Under the pieces are notes generated by a model. It saw only the letters and a list, made by a program, of their open reading frames with translations, had not been told where the DNA came from and did not search any database. Shown here in pieces: positions 51,501 through 59,229 of a DNA stretch of 64,000 nt (position 1 is the stretch's first letter; every line of letters starts with the position of its first letter). The stretch lies in the NCBI GenBank assembly GCA_009760855.2, contig WPIO01000050.1, forward strand, positions 2,745,501 to 2,809,500, given 5' to 3'. The position numbers and the translations under genes were made by a program. This stretch comes from Cristatella mucedo (taxonomy: Eukaryota > Bryozoa > Phylactolaemata > Cristatellidae).

Positions 51501-54500
51501 CAACTTGTTTGTTTTGCTGCTGAACATTTTGAAAAAGACCCAAGCTGCTTGAAATATGCTCGAGAAAGCTTGAGGGTTAGCAGCTACAGCACGCCTTGAC
51601 GACCTAAGCCACTGCTCGCTGTTGCTCTGTGAAAAATGACCGCCATCAAACGTCTGCTTGAAACAGAAATAGAAATGAAAGATTCGGGGCCTGCTAGCCT
51701 TAAGAAGTGTTCTCTTCCCGATCCGCTCCGTTCCGTAGCTAGTATTTATCCGCGGTGAGCCATGATGGCACACTAGGTAAGGCGGCTGCTTTCACGACCT
51801 TGGCCCCGAGGTCATGGGTTCGATTCCAACGTTGGGCACTTTTTTATCGCCACTGCAAGCGGTGGTGATAGCCATAAAGGCTCTTCTGTCGCTATACAAA
51901 AAGAGGCTGTTTAATCAGCTAGGATTTATTTATTTATGTCAGACCAGCCCGCGTGAAATCGCGGATGACTCCAACCGAACGAACATTAGTATTTGCATTT
52001 CATATTTGCAGCAATGAAGTTGAGGTATTATGACATATTTGACCACAGAATTTTGCCACTCACATTTAATTCGTACGGGGCCTTTTTCCCTTTATCAGCA
52101 ATGGCTAGCGAATTAGCAGTGACTTCCGCTCAAGGAGCCTACATATAGCTAGGAGCGTAATGTAAATTTATTTTGATTTAAAGGTAATATTCAATTTTTC
52201 TTGCAGTTCAGCCCTGAACGTTCATGTTGCCATTAGCATTTACGTATATGCACTAATGGGAGAGGTCTTTTGACATCTGTCATATCTGGCTAGCAAATAA
52301 GTTGTGACCTTCATTTATGAGACTAACGTACAACAGACATTCGAATTAAATAAGCCAATAAATGACCAATGGCGTCGTTTCTCCGAATAGAGTCAATCGA
52401 TGAGCATTAAAGCTTTTCCATTTGTGTCGACGGTGTCGATTTTTTCATACAGGAGAAATGCGCAGCCAGCGAGCAGCGGAGGAGAAGCGGACGCAGCGAT
52501 TCCCAACTACGGAGCAACGGGAGGCCTAGGTGCTAAGCTGCTAAGAAGGATTTTGCCTCTTGCGGGTCCGGCAACTTCCTAGTGCCTCTTTCTTACCGGC
52601 CCATGCATAAGAGAGCCGCACATCTTGCCACCCTGGCGATCGAGTCGGCGTTCTGGTGAGCAGGCGATGCTCGCGCATAGGAGCCGACACTTACAGCAGA
52701 CTCGGTGTGAGAGATACTGAGAAGATACGGGCCGCGCCCGCGAGTGACCATCGATTGCTAAATCGAACCACTCAATCAAACCGCTAAACTGTGTTGGGAA
52801 CCAGCAACAGTGGCAGCACCAGCAGCAGCGGCGAATGCAGCAGTGGGCGGCGGCCGCAGAATCGGCGAGCCCGTGGTGAGCACACTACTGTCGTCAGACA
52901 GCGAGCGCTCGCGGAGACGTTTTCTCGAGCAAAACACTGCGAAGAGCCTAAACGAGACGACTGAGGCGGAGAGTCTTAACCGCACGACTAGGACGCAGAG
53001 TCTCAGCCGTACAACTAGGAAGGTGAGTCCTAATCGAACGACTAGGACGGGACGGGATGTGTGCCCTCCGATAGGGCGTGCTCCCGTCACGCCGCCGTAG
53101 CTTCCGCTGTCCCACTGTGCTGTGCCCGAGCAGTTGGGCTAAAGTTCACAGCCGGCCATGTCCCTTGGAGGAAAGAACTCGCAATCGTCCCCGGACTGCT
53201 ACCTCGGGGCTGCGTCGGCATCCCGACGAGATGATCATTGTACTAGGTCTTAGCCCAGGAGGTTGGTTGCTCGCTATTCACTGCCCAGGTCGTGCGTTCG
53301 AGCCCTGACGTGGGCGATAAAGAGCAGCTGCCTGCTGTAAGCGGTAGCTATAGGCACAGGGCTCTTCTGACCCCCTGGAAATGAGGCTTTAAAATCCGCT
53401 AATCTTATTATTGCTATTCTCTATTATTGTGTAACCTTGCTGCTAGGTCGCTTGCATTAAGCCGTGTCCTCCTAAATCAAATATGATGCGTGAAAAGCTG
53501 GTGACAACCAACGTCATCCTCAAGATTGTTAAATACAGTCGCACTACGGCGTTGAAGCACGATTAGTTCTAATAAATACACTCATTATGCTGCGAGTTAT
53601 GTTTCGCCCAAGCCAGCTTTCAAAACTCTTCGTCACCAGGAACGCTATTCGTGTCAGCTCAGAAGAAAGTTCGCACGGTCAAATTACTCGTGCATCTCTG
53701 GTAAGATATTCATCTGGGGATCGCTTTTTGAATCGTTTCCGAGAGTTGGTGACGCATTCTTCAAGGTCGCCATATGTTCGCAGTAAGCGTGCATCAAATT
53801 GAAGGAAGGCTTTGTCCGGCATATTTTCTGCTTTTATTTTCTGGCATTGGTGATTGTATACTGACATAAAGGTGTTTGATCGTATATGGCTAATAAAGGA
53901 ACATGACCAAAGCCAAGCTGGTATCGGAGGCTTTCTTTGCGGAATTTGTATTTGCAGAGTGCATTTGTAGTGCGAATAGAGCGAATCGGACACCGGCTTA
54001 CGGTGCTAGGGATGTACGTCTTTTGAAGAAGGTTTGTTTCGCAGACCTGACGGAACCGGGCGGAGCATTTATTGGTCGCACGTGTCCCACGCCCCGCTCA
54101 AACTGCGGCTGCGGCTATTTTGCGTAGCGAACTAAGCGCTGTTGCTATTTGCAGCGGCCGTTTACAGCAACGCTCTCGCGAAGACGCGGGGGCGATTTCA
54201 GGAAGCCGGCCGCGTCTCACCTGCTTTATCATGTCGTCCGAGCGTTCATCCTTGTGCAGCTGTAACGAGCGCTCGACGTCCTTGCTGATGGTCAGCTGGA
54301 AGAAAAACCCCGCAATTCTGTCGACGGCACCTTGAATGCAAGCCGACGCCATTGCAGGGACCGGCGATGGCTAGCATATTTCGCGGACTCGTTTATCTCT
54401 CGCGATAATAATAACAATAGTAATATCCATACGAATTTGGCATAGCACTCTCAGAGAACGGAATAATCTCTTTCTTGGGACTGTACATGCGCTGCACCCG

Positions 54501-56672
54501 AAGCTTATTACTACTACTGGTAATAATGCACCTGGTAAAGCGCCCTCGGAAAACTCAGTCTCTTTCTCGGCGCTTTACATTTGCTGCAAAGGGAAAAATG
54601 CCATTCATTTGTATAGCGCCCAAAGAGAACTCAATCTCTATTCAGGCCCTTCACGTATGCCACGGGGCTCGAGCCCATGTTCTCGGCCAGACCTTGATCG
54701 GGACGAGCACCTTAACCACAGGAACAAATCAGCTCGCCGTTCTTCTGATGATAGTACGGTCTGCGACCACGTGTGCACAGCGTCAGCGCGCACACGTGGT
54801 CGCAGCGGCACCGCGCGAGAGAGCTTGTCGCGGCCGCTCATCTGAACAGCGCCGGATGTGAAAGCGCCGGGCACTGTGCCTCCTAATCCTAATGTACTCT
54901 ATAGGCCAGGCTGGTATTTTTTAAAGTGAGTAGCAAATACTTATAATCCCGTATAGCTGCTGACGTCCCGCCGTCGTTTCAAATATCTGCCGACTTGTGA
55001 TGGCTAATATAGTCATCTAGCATTAATTAGTTTTAGAATAGCGCTTGCAGCTTGAGGGCAGATATGACGTAAGTGATTCTAAAAAGACAATTTTGTGAGG
55101 GCGATCCTCCTACTTCCGGGTGACAACATTTACGTCAATAGCTATTTGGCTGGTCCCAGGATCACTAAGCTTCAGCGAGTTAGTGTAATTAATTGTCAAT
55201 AGCGAAGTCTCTCCACCAAGGCCGTTTGTTTCTTACGAGTAAGCGCACTTGTAACGATGAAATCGGCTTCTAAGCTGAGCTACGGTAGTACAAAGACGCA
55301 CGGGAGTTTTCCTGCGGCGATAGCGTTGGCTGCATACTCTGGAGTGGCCACAAACGCCCAGCTCGGGCGTCACCTCTTTCAAACTAAAATTTCGCCTTCG
55401 TCAAACACTGCAACGATTTTAGCACGATTAAAAACCGGTTGCCCAGAGCGCAAGCTTGGCACGCAAGTGGGGTCAAGATTACAAACGGGCCACTTCTGAA
55501 AGCATCTCATTGCGCGCCTCACCGAGCAAGACGCTGGAAAACCGGTTCATTAGTAAAGAGGCTAAAAAGTGCTGCGCTAAAACCGATGAGCGCGAACTCT
55601 GGAGCCCGAGGCAAGAACTAATGGAAGTCGTTCGGTCCATCGTCGGCAGGCGATGTGCCGGCAGAGGTCGCGTCGGAGGAGCACCGTGTCGCCAAAGCCG
55701 CCACTATTATTTTTTTTAATTTTTAATCATAACGGCTTATTGGACTTACAGACTTAATAAAAGGAAAAGACAAATGTTTGTGAATAAAATGACAAAATTT
55801 GCATGTACGCACACATGCACATACATATAACCGGTTCACGCTCGAATACATGCGTCAATGCATTTAACGTCATCCAATTAGCTCCACAGACAAGTCTGCC
55901 TACTTTCAGCTGCCTGACATTGCAAGCATTTGGCCAGATTTGACAGGTATACTATTTCCACATTGGCCTGTGCATTTGTTACACCGCGTCTCGAATTCTG
56001 TAGCTCACTACTCGCACGTCTTTCGGCCTTTGCAATACAGCGCTTACAGATGACACAACACTCTGCAGCTACGCTTTTCTATCGCAAACATCAAACTTGC
56101 TACAAAATATCACCTCTCGTTGACCTGCACCGACTCACTATCAAGCCGCCTGCATTCGCTTCTAGACTCTACAACTGTCTCTGCTCTAAGCTTGTACTGT
56201 CACTCACTGATTACCCTTCATTCTGTGGCTCCAGGCTACCGACATGAACTACTTGCAGATCAGAATAGTCGTCCGTCACGTCGACCGCTCTTCCCATTCA
56301 AATCGCTTAGCTTTGCCTCTAGCAATCAAAATCTGCTGAGGCCGTGCAGCGGGGAGTGTGCTGCCCTTGCTTTATCGCTTTATCGAGGGTGACCAACACC
56401 GGGCGGGGCGAGGGGAGGCAGGCGTGGGCGAGAGTGAGGGCATGGGCGGGGCATGAGGCGTGGTCGGGGCAGTAGTTGGGCACGGGGTGGGGGGGGCGTG
56501 AGCCACGGTGGCTGCTGGGAGGGCGGGTCAGCTGCGTCGGCTCACCTCTTTCTCCGGACTGTAGTCGGCTCGGTTGAACACCGACCCGGCCGTGTCCAGC
56601 TGCCGCTGTCGCATCGATCCCTCGAGCTCCTTGGCGACGTCGACAAAGCTTCGCAGCTGCTCGTCGCGATGT
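41156..56672 (-). CDS. CNBD2: CNBD2-like cyclic nucleotide-binding protein, about 10 exons
   Basis: A multi-exon minus-strand gene. Exons, 5' to 3': 56,672-56,546 (tentative), 54,295-54,221, 51,272-51,184, 51,045-50,883, 49,137-48,986, 48,142-48,065, 47,918-47,858, 46,669-46,483 (or to 46,529), 43,583-43,185, 41,494-41,156. They sum to about 550 codons, close to vertebrate CNBD2 (about 576 aa from memory). Visible order: [11 protein letters not shown]; first CNB domain with [19 protein letters not shown] and [16 protein letters not shown]; then DFLKYFP; second CNB domain with [63 protein letters not shown]. Mammalian CNBD2 (CRIS) binds cAMP and is needed for sperm development; the same role here is inference. 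Every join is phase-consistent except before the 399-base exon, where using donor 46,528 instead of 46,482 repairs the frame. The start codon was not found. Confidence 0.88.
41937..41998. repeat. tandem duplication, about 26 bases
   Basis: ACGACGCGCCATTACGCAGG plus TAATAC occurs twice in a row in a GC-rich intron. Confidence 0.85.
42724..42795. repeat. minisatellite based on GTCAACGC
   Basis: Alternating GTCAACGC and GTCAAC units repeat for about 70 bases inside the last intron of the CNBD2-like gene. MluI-like ACGCGT cores recur. Confidence 0.85.
43185..43583 (-). CDS. CNBD2: CNBD2-like penultimate exon, Ala/Gly-rich insert plus CNB strand
   Basis: 399 bases, phase 0 at both ends. The acceptor is CCTGCGCTTCGCTTGCAG; the donor is GCTTTC|GTGAGT. 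Most of the exon is a low-complexity Ala/Gly/Arg linker (with [17 protein letters not shown] near the start). The last 15 codons read [15 protein letters not shown] and join smoothly to GLDTLAF of the terminal exon. The linker is much longer than I would expect inside a CNB domain and may be lineage-specific. Confidence 0.72.
44222..44462. repeat. ACCGGGCTTCCGGGG minisatellite split by SINE2
   Basis: Units of roughly AGCGACCGGGCTTCCGGGGA lie on both sides of a SINE2 copy, two on each side. The SINE appears to have landed inside the array. Confidence 0.8.
44272..44417 (+). repeat. SINE2 copy, best preserved
   Basis: Head GACTGGTTTGGTCCAGCGG (A box), CTGAGGTCGGGGGCTCGAGCCC (B box), tail GGAAGTGCCTGAATAGAGATTAAG, then TTCTTTTGTGACGCTATATAAATAAATTGAATT. 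It is about 145 bases long. Confidence 0.9.
45118..45378 (-). CDS. possible extra CNBD2-like linker exon
   Basis: After CCGCTGGGCCCTGCCGCAG the phase-0 frame stays open for 85 codons. It includes [17 protein letters not shown] and [11 protein letters not shown] followed by a run of Asp, before a TAG near 45,113. A GTAGGC donor-like site lies at the end. The peptide looks less random than its neighbours, and the position suits the unresolved linker of the CNBD2-like gene. The phases do not join cleanly on both sides, so it may be chance. Confidence 0.25.
46143..46243. repeat. (CT)n microsatellite in a CNBD2-like intron
   Basis: CT array with CCAT and CCCT interruptions, about 100 bases. Confidence 0.97.
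46483..46669 (-). CDS. CNBD2: CNBD2-like exon, second CNB domain continued
   Basis: Acceptor CGCCCGTCGTTGCAG, then [16 protein letters not shown] in phase 0, which completes YIYIVKS|GSC from the previous exon. After that the sequence becomes Lys/Ala/Ser/Thr-rich (KAST repeats). Two donors are possible: GACG|GTGAGC at 46,482, stronger but leaving phase 1, and GTCGTG|GTGACG at 46,528, weaker but phase 0 and compatible with the next exon. Confidence 0.8.
46960..47560 (-). pseudogene. restriction-like-endonuclease LINE relic (R2/NeSL type)
   Basis: On the minus strand the frames give [17 protein letters not shown] followed by a histidine-rich helix (a CCHC-like motif), then [18 protein letters not shown] and TVPFD. 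K-P-D-L, then the V-x-D-V/T core, is the PD-(D/E)XK signature of the C-terminal endonuclease of R2/NeSL-type non-LTR elements. A stop follows about 70 codons later, then a tail ending AAATATTTAACATATAAAAA. Earlier domains are missing. It lies in an intron of the CNBD2-like gene, same strand. Confidence 0.75.
47858..47918 (-). CDS. CNBD2: CNBD2-like exon, start of second CNB domain
   Basis: 61 bases: one base completes Ser from the previous exon, then [20 protein letters not shown]. Acceptor GTACACTTTACAG; donor TCG|GTGAAG. The pattern G-K-x-x-V-x-D-S, then Y-I-Y-I-V-K-S, is the beta-roll of a CNB domain. Confidence 0.85.
48065..48142 (-). CDS. CNBD2: CNBD2-like exon between the two CNB domains
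   Basis: 78 bases encoding [20 protein letters not shown] and VFQYF, phases 2 to 2. It follows EYISFLR of the upstream exon, matching the CNBD2 pattern H/Y-I-x-F-L-R then F-L-x-x-x-P. Acceptor GTGCGCTGCAG; donor TTCAG|GTGAGC. Confidence 0.85.
48431..48650. repeat. (CT)n microsatellite in a CNBD2-like intron
   Basis: About 220 bases of imperfect CT with GTCT and TTTCT variants. Confidence 0.96.
48986..49137 (-). CDS. CNBD2: CNBD2-like exon, phosphate-binding cassette
   Basis: 152 bases, phase 0 to 2. It begins [17 protein letters not shown], the second half of the phosphate-binding cassette with its conserved Arg in R-A-A-T. The usual G-E pair is split by the intron and reads G|D-E, so the ribose-binding Glu may be replaced or shifted by one. 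It continues [14 protein letters not shown] and ends EPEYISFLR. Donor AG|GTGAGG; acceptor TCTCCGTCGCAG. Confidence 0.88.
49583..49762 (+). repeat. SINE1 copy
   Basis: Head AATGGCTCACTAGGTAAGG (A box), GGGTTCGAATCC (B box), the TCGCCACTGCAAGCAGTGGTGATAG hairpin and the CTATACAAAAAGAGGCTG end with a TTTA repeat tail. Confidence 0.9.
49836..49900. repeat. (CA)n-rich microsatellite
   Basis: CACACACG and CACACACA runs over about 60 bases. Confidence 0.85.
50038..50145 (+). repeat. SINE1 copy, 5'-truncated
   Basis: It starts at the hairpin region (CCTTTATCGTCACTGCAAG) and runs to AAATCAGCTAG and a TTTATT tail. The tRNA head is absent. Confidence 0.85.
50883..51045 (-). CDS. CNBD2: CNBD2-like exon, first CNB domain
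   Basis: 163 bases: one base completes Ser, then [20 protein letters not shown] and VSG, then a loop to [11 protein letters not shown]-x-I-x-R-x-G-H-R-G-x-C-F-Y is the hallmark of CNBD2-type CNB domains. Acceptor GCGTTTGCAG; donor GGG|GTGAGC in phase 0. Confidence 0.9.
51184..51272 (-). CDS. CNBD2: CNBD2-like exon, N-terminal helix of first CNB domain
   Basis: 89 bases encoding [20 protein letters not shown] and QLCKVAQYR, phase 0 to 2. Acceptor CACCTTACTGCAG with a CTAAC branch-like site about 35 bases upstream; donor CGCAG|GTAGCT. Confidence 0.88.
51754..51942 (+). repeat. SINE1 copy
   Basis: GATGGCACACTAGG (A box), GGGTTCGATTCC (B box), the hairpin CGCCACTGCAAGCGGTGG and the standard 3' end with a TTTATT tail. 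Confidence 0.92.
52945..53056. repeat. 27-base minisatellite, four imperfect units
   Basis: Units of the form GAGTCTTAACCGCACGACTA plus GGACGCA repeat four times in one frame, giving SLNRTT-like peptide repeats in the open frame 52,810-53,100. The repeat length is a multiple of three, so the frame stays open by construction. Confidence 0.8.
53230..53415 (+). repeat. SINE1-related copy, diverged
   Basis: A variant head (TACTAGGTCTTAGCC), a B box GCGTTCGAGCCC, a diverged hairpin, then GGGCTCTTCTGACCCC and GAGGCTTTAAAATCCGCTAA at the 3' end. It is either an old copy or a sister subfamily. Confidence 0.7.
53416..54220. other. CNBD2-like intron, nothing else recognised
   Basis: AT-rich sequence with no repeat I can name and no further exon seen. 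Confidence 0.4.
54221..54295 (-). CDS. CNBD2: CNBD2-like exon
   Basis: 75 bases, phase 0 to 0, encoding [20 protein letters not shown] and DMIKQ. The acceptor GGGTTTTTCTTCCAG is the best polypyrimidine tract in the gene; donor CAG|GTGAGA. The K-x-x-x-R-S-L-x-L-x-x-x-E-R-x-x-x-x-I pattern precedes the first CNB domain in CNBD2 relatives. Confidence 0.82.
54405..54592 (-). repeat. two LINE-A 3' tails in tandem, reverse orientation
   Basis: One tail lies at 54,405-54,480 (GATAATAATAACAATAG and the CTCTCAGAGAACGGA core) and one at 54,510-54,592 with the full AAAGCGCC...GGCGCTTT hairpin arms. Confidence 0.8.
54598..54740 (-). repeat. SINE2 copy
   Basis: Reverse orientation: GAGCTGATTTGTTCCTGTGGTTAAGG head, GTCTGGCCGAGAACATGGGCTCGAGCCCCG and the AGAGATTGAGTTCTCTTTGGGCGC tail. 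It abuts two LINE-A tails. Confidence 0.85.
54741..55880. other. no recognised gene
   Basis: A short inverted repeat around CCACGTGTGCACAGCGTCAG and CGCACACGTGGT lies at 54,767-54,800. Otherwise no feature recognised; 55,257-55,720 holds overlapping open frames without motifs. Confidence 0.35.
55885..56345 (+). repeat. LINE-A C-terminal fragment
   Basis: The coding remnant 55,930-56,247 reads [20 protein letters not shown] and then a QNSAA-like block, matching LINE-A 3,700-3,870. It lacks the 3' hairpin tail. Confidence 0.75.
56546..56672 (-). CDS. probable upstream exon of the CNBD2-like gene
   Basis: 127 bases, one base then 42 codons: [20 protein letters not shown] and [22 protein letters not shown], ending GAG|GTGAGC in phase 0, which fits the next exon ([10 protein letters not shown]). 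The acceptor GCGATCGTGCAG is ordinary. I do not recognise the peptide, so assignment to CNBD2 rests on phase, strand and position. Confidence 0.5.
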
Positions 56673-56969
56673 CTGCACGATCGCAGCAGCGCCCAGTGGC
56701 AATGCTCCATGCAACTCGTGGCAATGCTCAGCGTTAGCCATGCTCAGCCGCGGCGACCGAAGGCGGCGTTTTCACGAAGGGGACTCGCTCGAGCCGTGCA
56801 CGAGTGGGCGAGAGAGGCGCTTGGCGTGGAGAGCTTGATGTCCAAGCTCTTCACCCCTGGGTCGTAGCCTAGGTGCTCGAAGCTCGGCTGGAGCTTCGCT
56901 ACCGATCGTAGGCTACAGGGTGCTGCAGCAGACAACATTGTATTGCCCGATGCAAGCTGGGCGCTGGCC

Positions 56970-57028
56970 GCATCGTAGGGGCTCTTCTGTCGCTGTATAA
57001 GTGAGCCCGACGAATCAGCCTTGAACAT
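56970..57028 (+). repeat. SINE1 3' end fragment
   Basis: GGGGCTCTTCTGTCGCTGTATAAG then GACGAATCAGCC, the last 50 bases of SINE1. Confidence 0.65.
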
Positions 57029-57327
57029 AGCCTTTTAGTTTGCATCCAGGGACTTCCATCCGTGCAGTGTACCGAGCAACTTCACCAGTGCGATCCAGCT
57101 TAGTTTGCTTCGACCACATTTGGTGAACAGTCGTGCTGTCTTAAATTTAAGAACTAAATCTTAAGCATCGAGCCTGAAAATGCTAAATCCATGTCCTTTT
57201 AATGGCGCAGCGAAATTCGGGAAAGTCTCTCTGTGTCAACGGCGTATGCAAGACTTATTTATCTGCACTGCTCAGCACGTCAGCGAAGAAGCCGGTGAGG
57301 GGCAGGCACTTCAGTGTCCCCTATAGC

Positions 57328-57386
57328 GGGGGGGGGGGGAAGCAGCTACCTGGGCCGCCCTGTAGTCCTACGCTTCCCCCCCCCCC
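57328..57386. repeat. G-tract/C-tract inverted repeat
   Basis: Twelve G followed by AAGC, 28 bases of spacer, then GCTT followed by eleven C: arms of about 15 bases in perfect complementarity. Confidence 0.9.
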
Positions 57387-57682
57387 GCCCCCAAGCATCA
57401 CTAACGACGAAGTTACGTCCAACTTCTACTCGATTAGCGACCGTGCGAGTTCACCGTGGATAAAAATTATGCCTGTCTTCTAAGATTTTTTACTTGCTCT
57501 TCTTTTGTCCCATATTTGAAAATCCTGGCCACCTGTATAAGAATGCTGGCTCGGCCACTGTAAAAAAAATGCACCTACTGACCGCCCAAGTGGCTGCTCA
57601 TTCGTGCGCTTATGCACGCATAGATCACAGTCCGGTGCCCTATTATTTTCTATCTTCCTTCCCGCAGAAAAAATTGCGCTTC

Positions 57683-57729
57683 TGCTCTCGCTCTCTCTCT
57701 CTCTCGCTCTCTCTTTCTCTGTCTCTCTC

Positions 57730-57783
<54 letters not shown>

Positions 57784-57796
57784 CACTATCCCTCCC

Positions 57797-57832
<36 letters not shown>

Positions 57833-57846
57833 TTTCTCTCTTTCTT
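57683..57846. repeat. (CT)n microsatellite
   Basis: CT array with a CGCCACTATCCC interruption, ending in TTTCTTTCTTAG. Confidence 0.96.
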
Positions 57847-57848
57847 AG

Positions 57849-58142
57849 GTTGCCTCACCTGATCAAAGGACAGATCCACTTTCCGCAGATGACGACGAGG
57901 CGAGCGAGCCGCCGGAAGTGACGGAGCGCCTGCAAGCCACCGACGAGCGGATTTCGTCAGAAGCCGACACAGGAAAGCTGCCCCCTGCTGCTGGCCGAGC
58001 TAGCGCCAGGCTCGCGTGGGAGATGAGCAAGGCTTACGTCGCCGGGCTCCCGGAAGCGACCGTGCATCGCCGAAGTCGCTCCGGACAGCTCCCGCCATCG
58101 AGAGGAACGTCCGTGTTCACCACCGCTCGGAGGAGATGTTGA
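57849..58142 (+). CDS. possible terminal exon of an unknown gene
   Basis: Directly after a long pyrimidine tract ending TTTCTTAG, a phase-0 frame stays open for 97 codons to a TGA. It begins VASPDQRTDPLSADDDEASE and includes RASARLAWEMSKAYVAGL. The acid-rich start looks protein-like and the acceptor is strong, but the tract is a microsatellite and no upstream exon was found. Confidence 0.25.
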   Translation, partial: VASPDQRTDPLSADDDEASEPPEVTERLQATDERISSEADTGKLPPAAGRASARLAWEMSKAYVAGLPEATVHRRSRSGQLPPSRGTSVFTTARRRC

Positions 58143-58639
58143 CTCGTCGCCTCCGAAGACCGCCTGGCATCCCGAGCTGAGGAGCGTTTTCTCTGCGATA
58201 ACGGCGGGCGCTCGCAAAGCGACCGATCCAACTGCGAAGCTCTGCACAGTAGCGTTCGCGATCGAGCTGAGCGAAACCTCGGTACATCGGCGCCCGCCCT
58301 CAGCGAGGCGTCGGTCGAGGTCGACGTTAGTTCGCAGATTCGCCATCGTGCCATATAGTGGTCACAGAGGCGTATTATGAGATGAGCAGGGGGGGGGGGC
58401 CCCCGGCAGATTTTCCGGGCACCACGTCTAAGGTGTGCCAAAAGCAAAACAATCTTCAATTTAAAGTGAATCCTTGTTTAAATGGACTTGACCATTTCTG
58501 GCTGAGCTAGTTAAGCATGTTCACAGACTTGTGACCAAGCCGTAGCTTGACGCTCTGGCAGCACACACGCGACGAGAGGGAGCAACGAAATGGCTTCAAC
58601 CACCACCCACCGCTGCCTAATCGTCTGGCACTCGCAGCG

Positions 58640-58805
58640 TAACAGAAAAAGGCTAGCTGATTTAACAGCCTCTTTTGTATAGCGACAGAAGAGCCTTGAT
58701 GGCTATCACCACCGCTTGCGGTGGCAATAAAGGATTGCCCGCCGCAGGATTCAAACCCACGACCTCGGGACTGAGGTCGACAAGCACACGGCCGTTCTCC
58801 CCTCC
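58640..58805 (-). repeat. SINE1 copy, reverse orientation
   Basis: It starts AGCTGATTTAACAGCCTCTTTTGTATAGCG, then the hairpin, then GGATTCAAACCC (B box, reverse). The A-box end is worn. Confidence 0.85.
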
Positions 58806-59229
58806 GTCCGCATATAAACTGTCCATCTCCTACCCTCGCCACATTTTGTCCGCCTAAGATGGCTGCGTCGTGCCAAAGGCGAGCCCAGTCTGCTACGCCA
58901 CCTCAAGGGCGAGCCCGGCGTGCTGTGGCTGAGCACCGACACACACTAGTAGAGCACACAAGCTAGGCTTACTGGGCTGGCCGTGCTGCGGCGACGCAGC
59001 AGTCGTATCTGGCCACTTGTCAGGTGTTCAAAAAAAGAATAATCTCCAGAAAAGTAAAGAAGAAATTTTTTTTTAAAGTGAGAAAAGTGAGAAGTAAAGT
59101 TTTGTAAAATGTGATAACCACCGCCTGAACCTGGTTGGATGGATTTCACGCTGCCAGTAGTCCAGACTCCGTTGTCCTTACTTTTTTGGAACAATAGCGA
59201 GCATTTACTTATTCTTTTCAAAATAAACT

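Noticed and set aside
51257-51773. Minus-strand frames upstream of the CNBD2-like exon at 51,184-51,272
   Set aside because: They lie in the intron before a good acceptor and show no similarity to CNB proteins.
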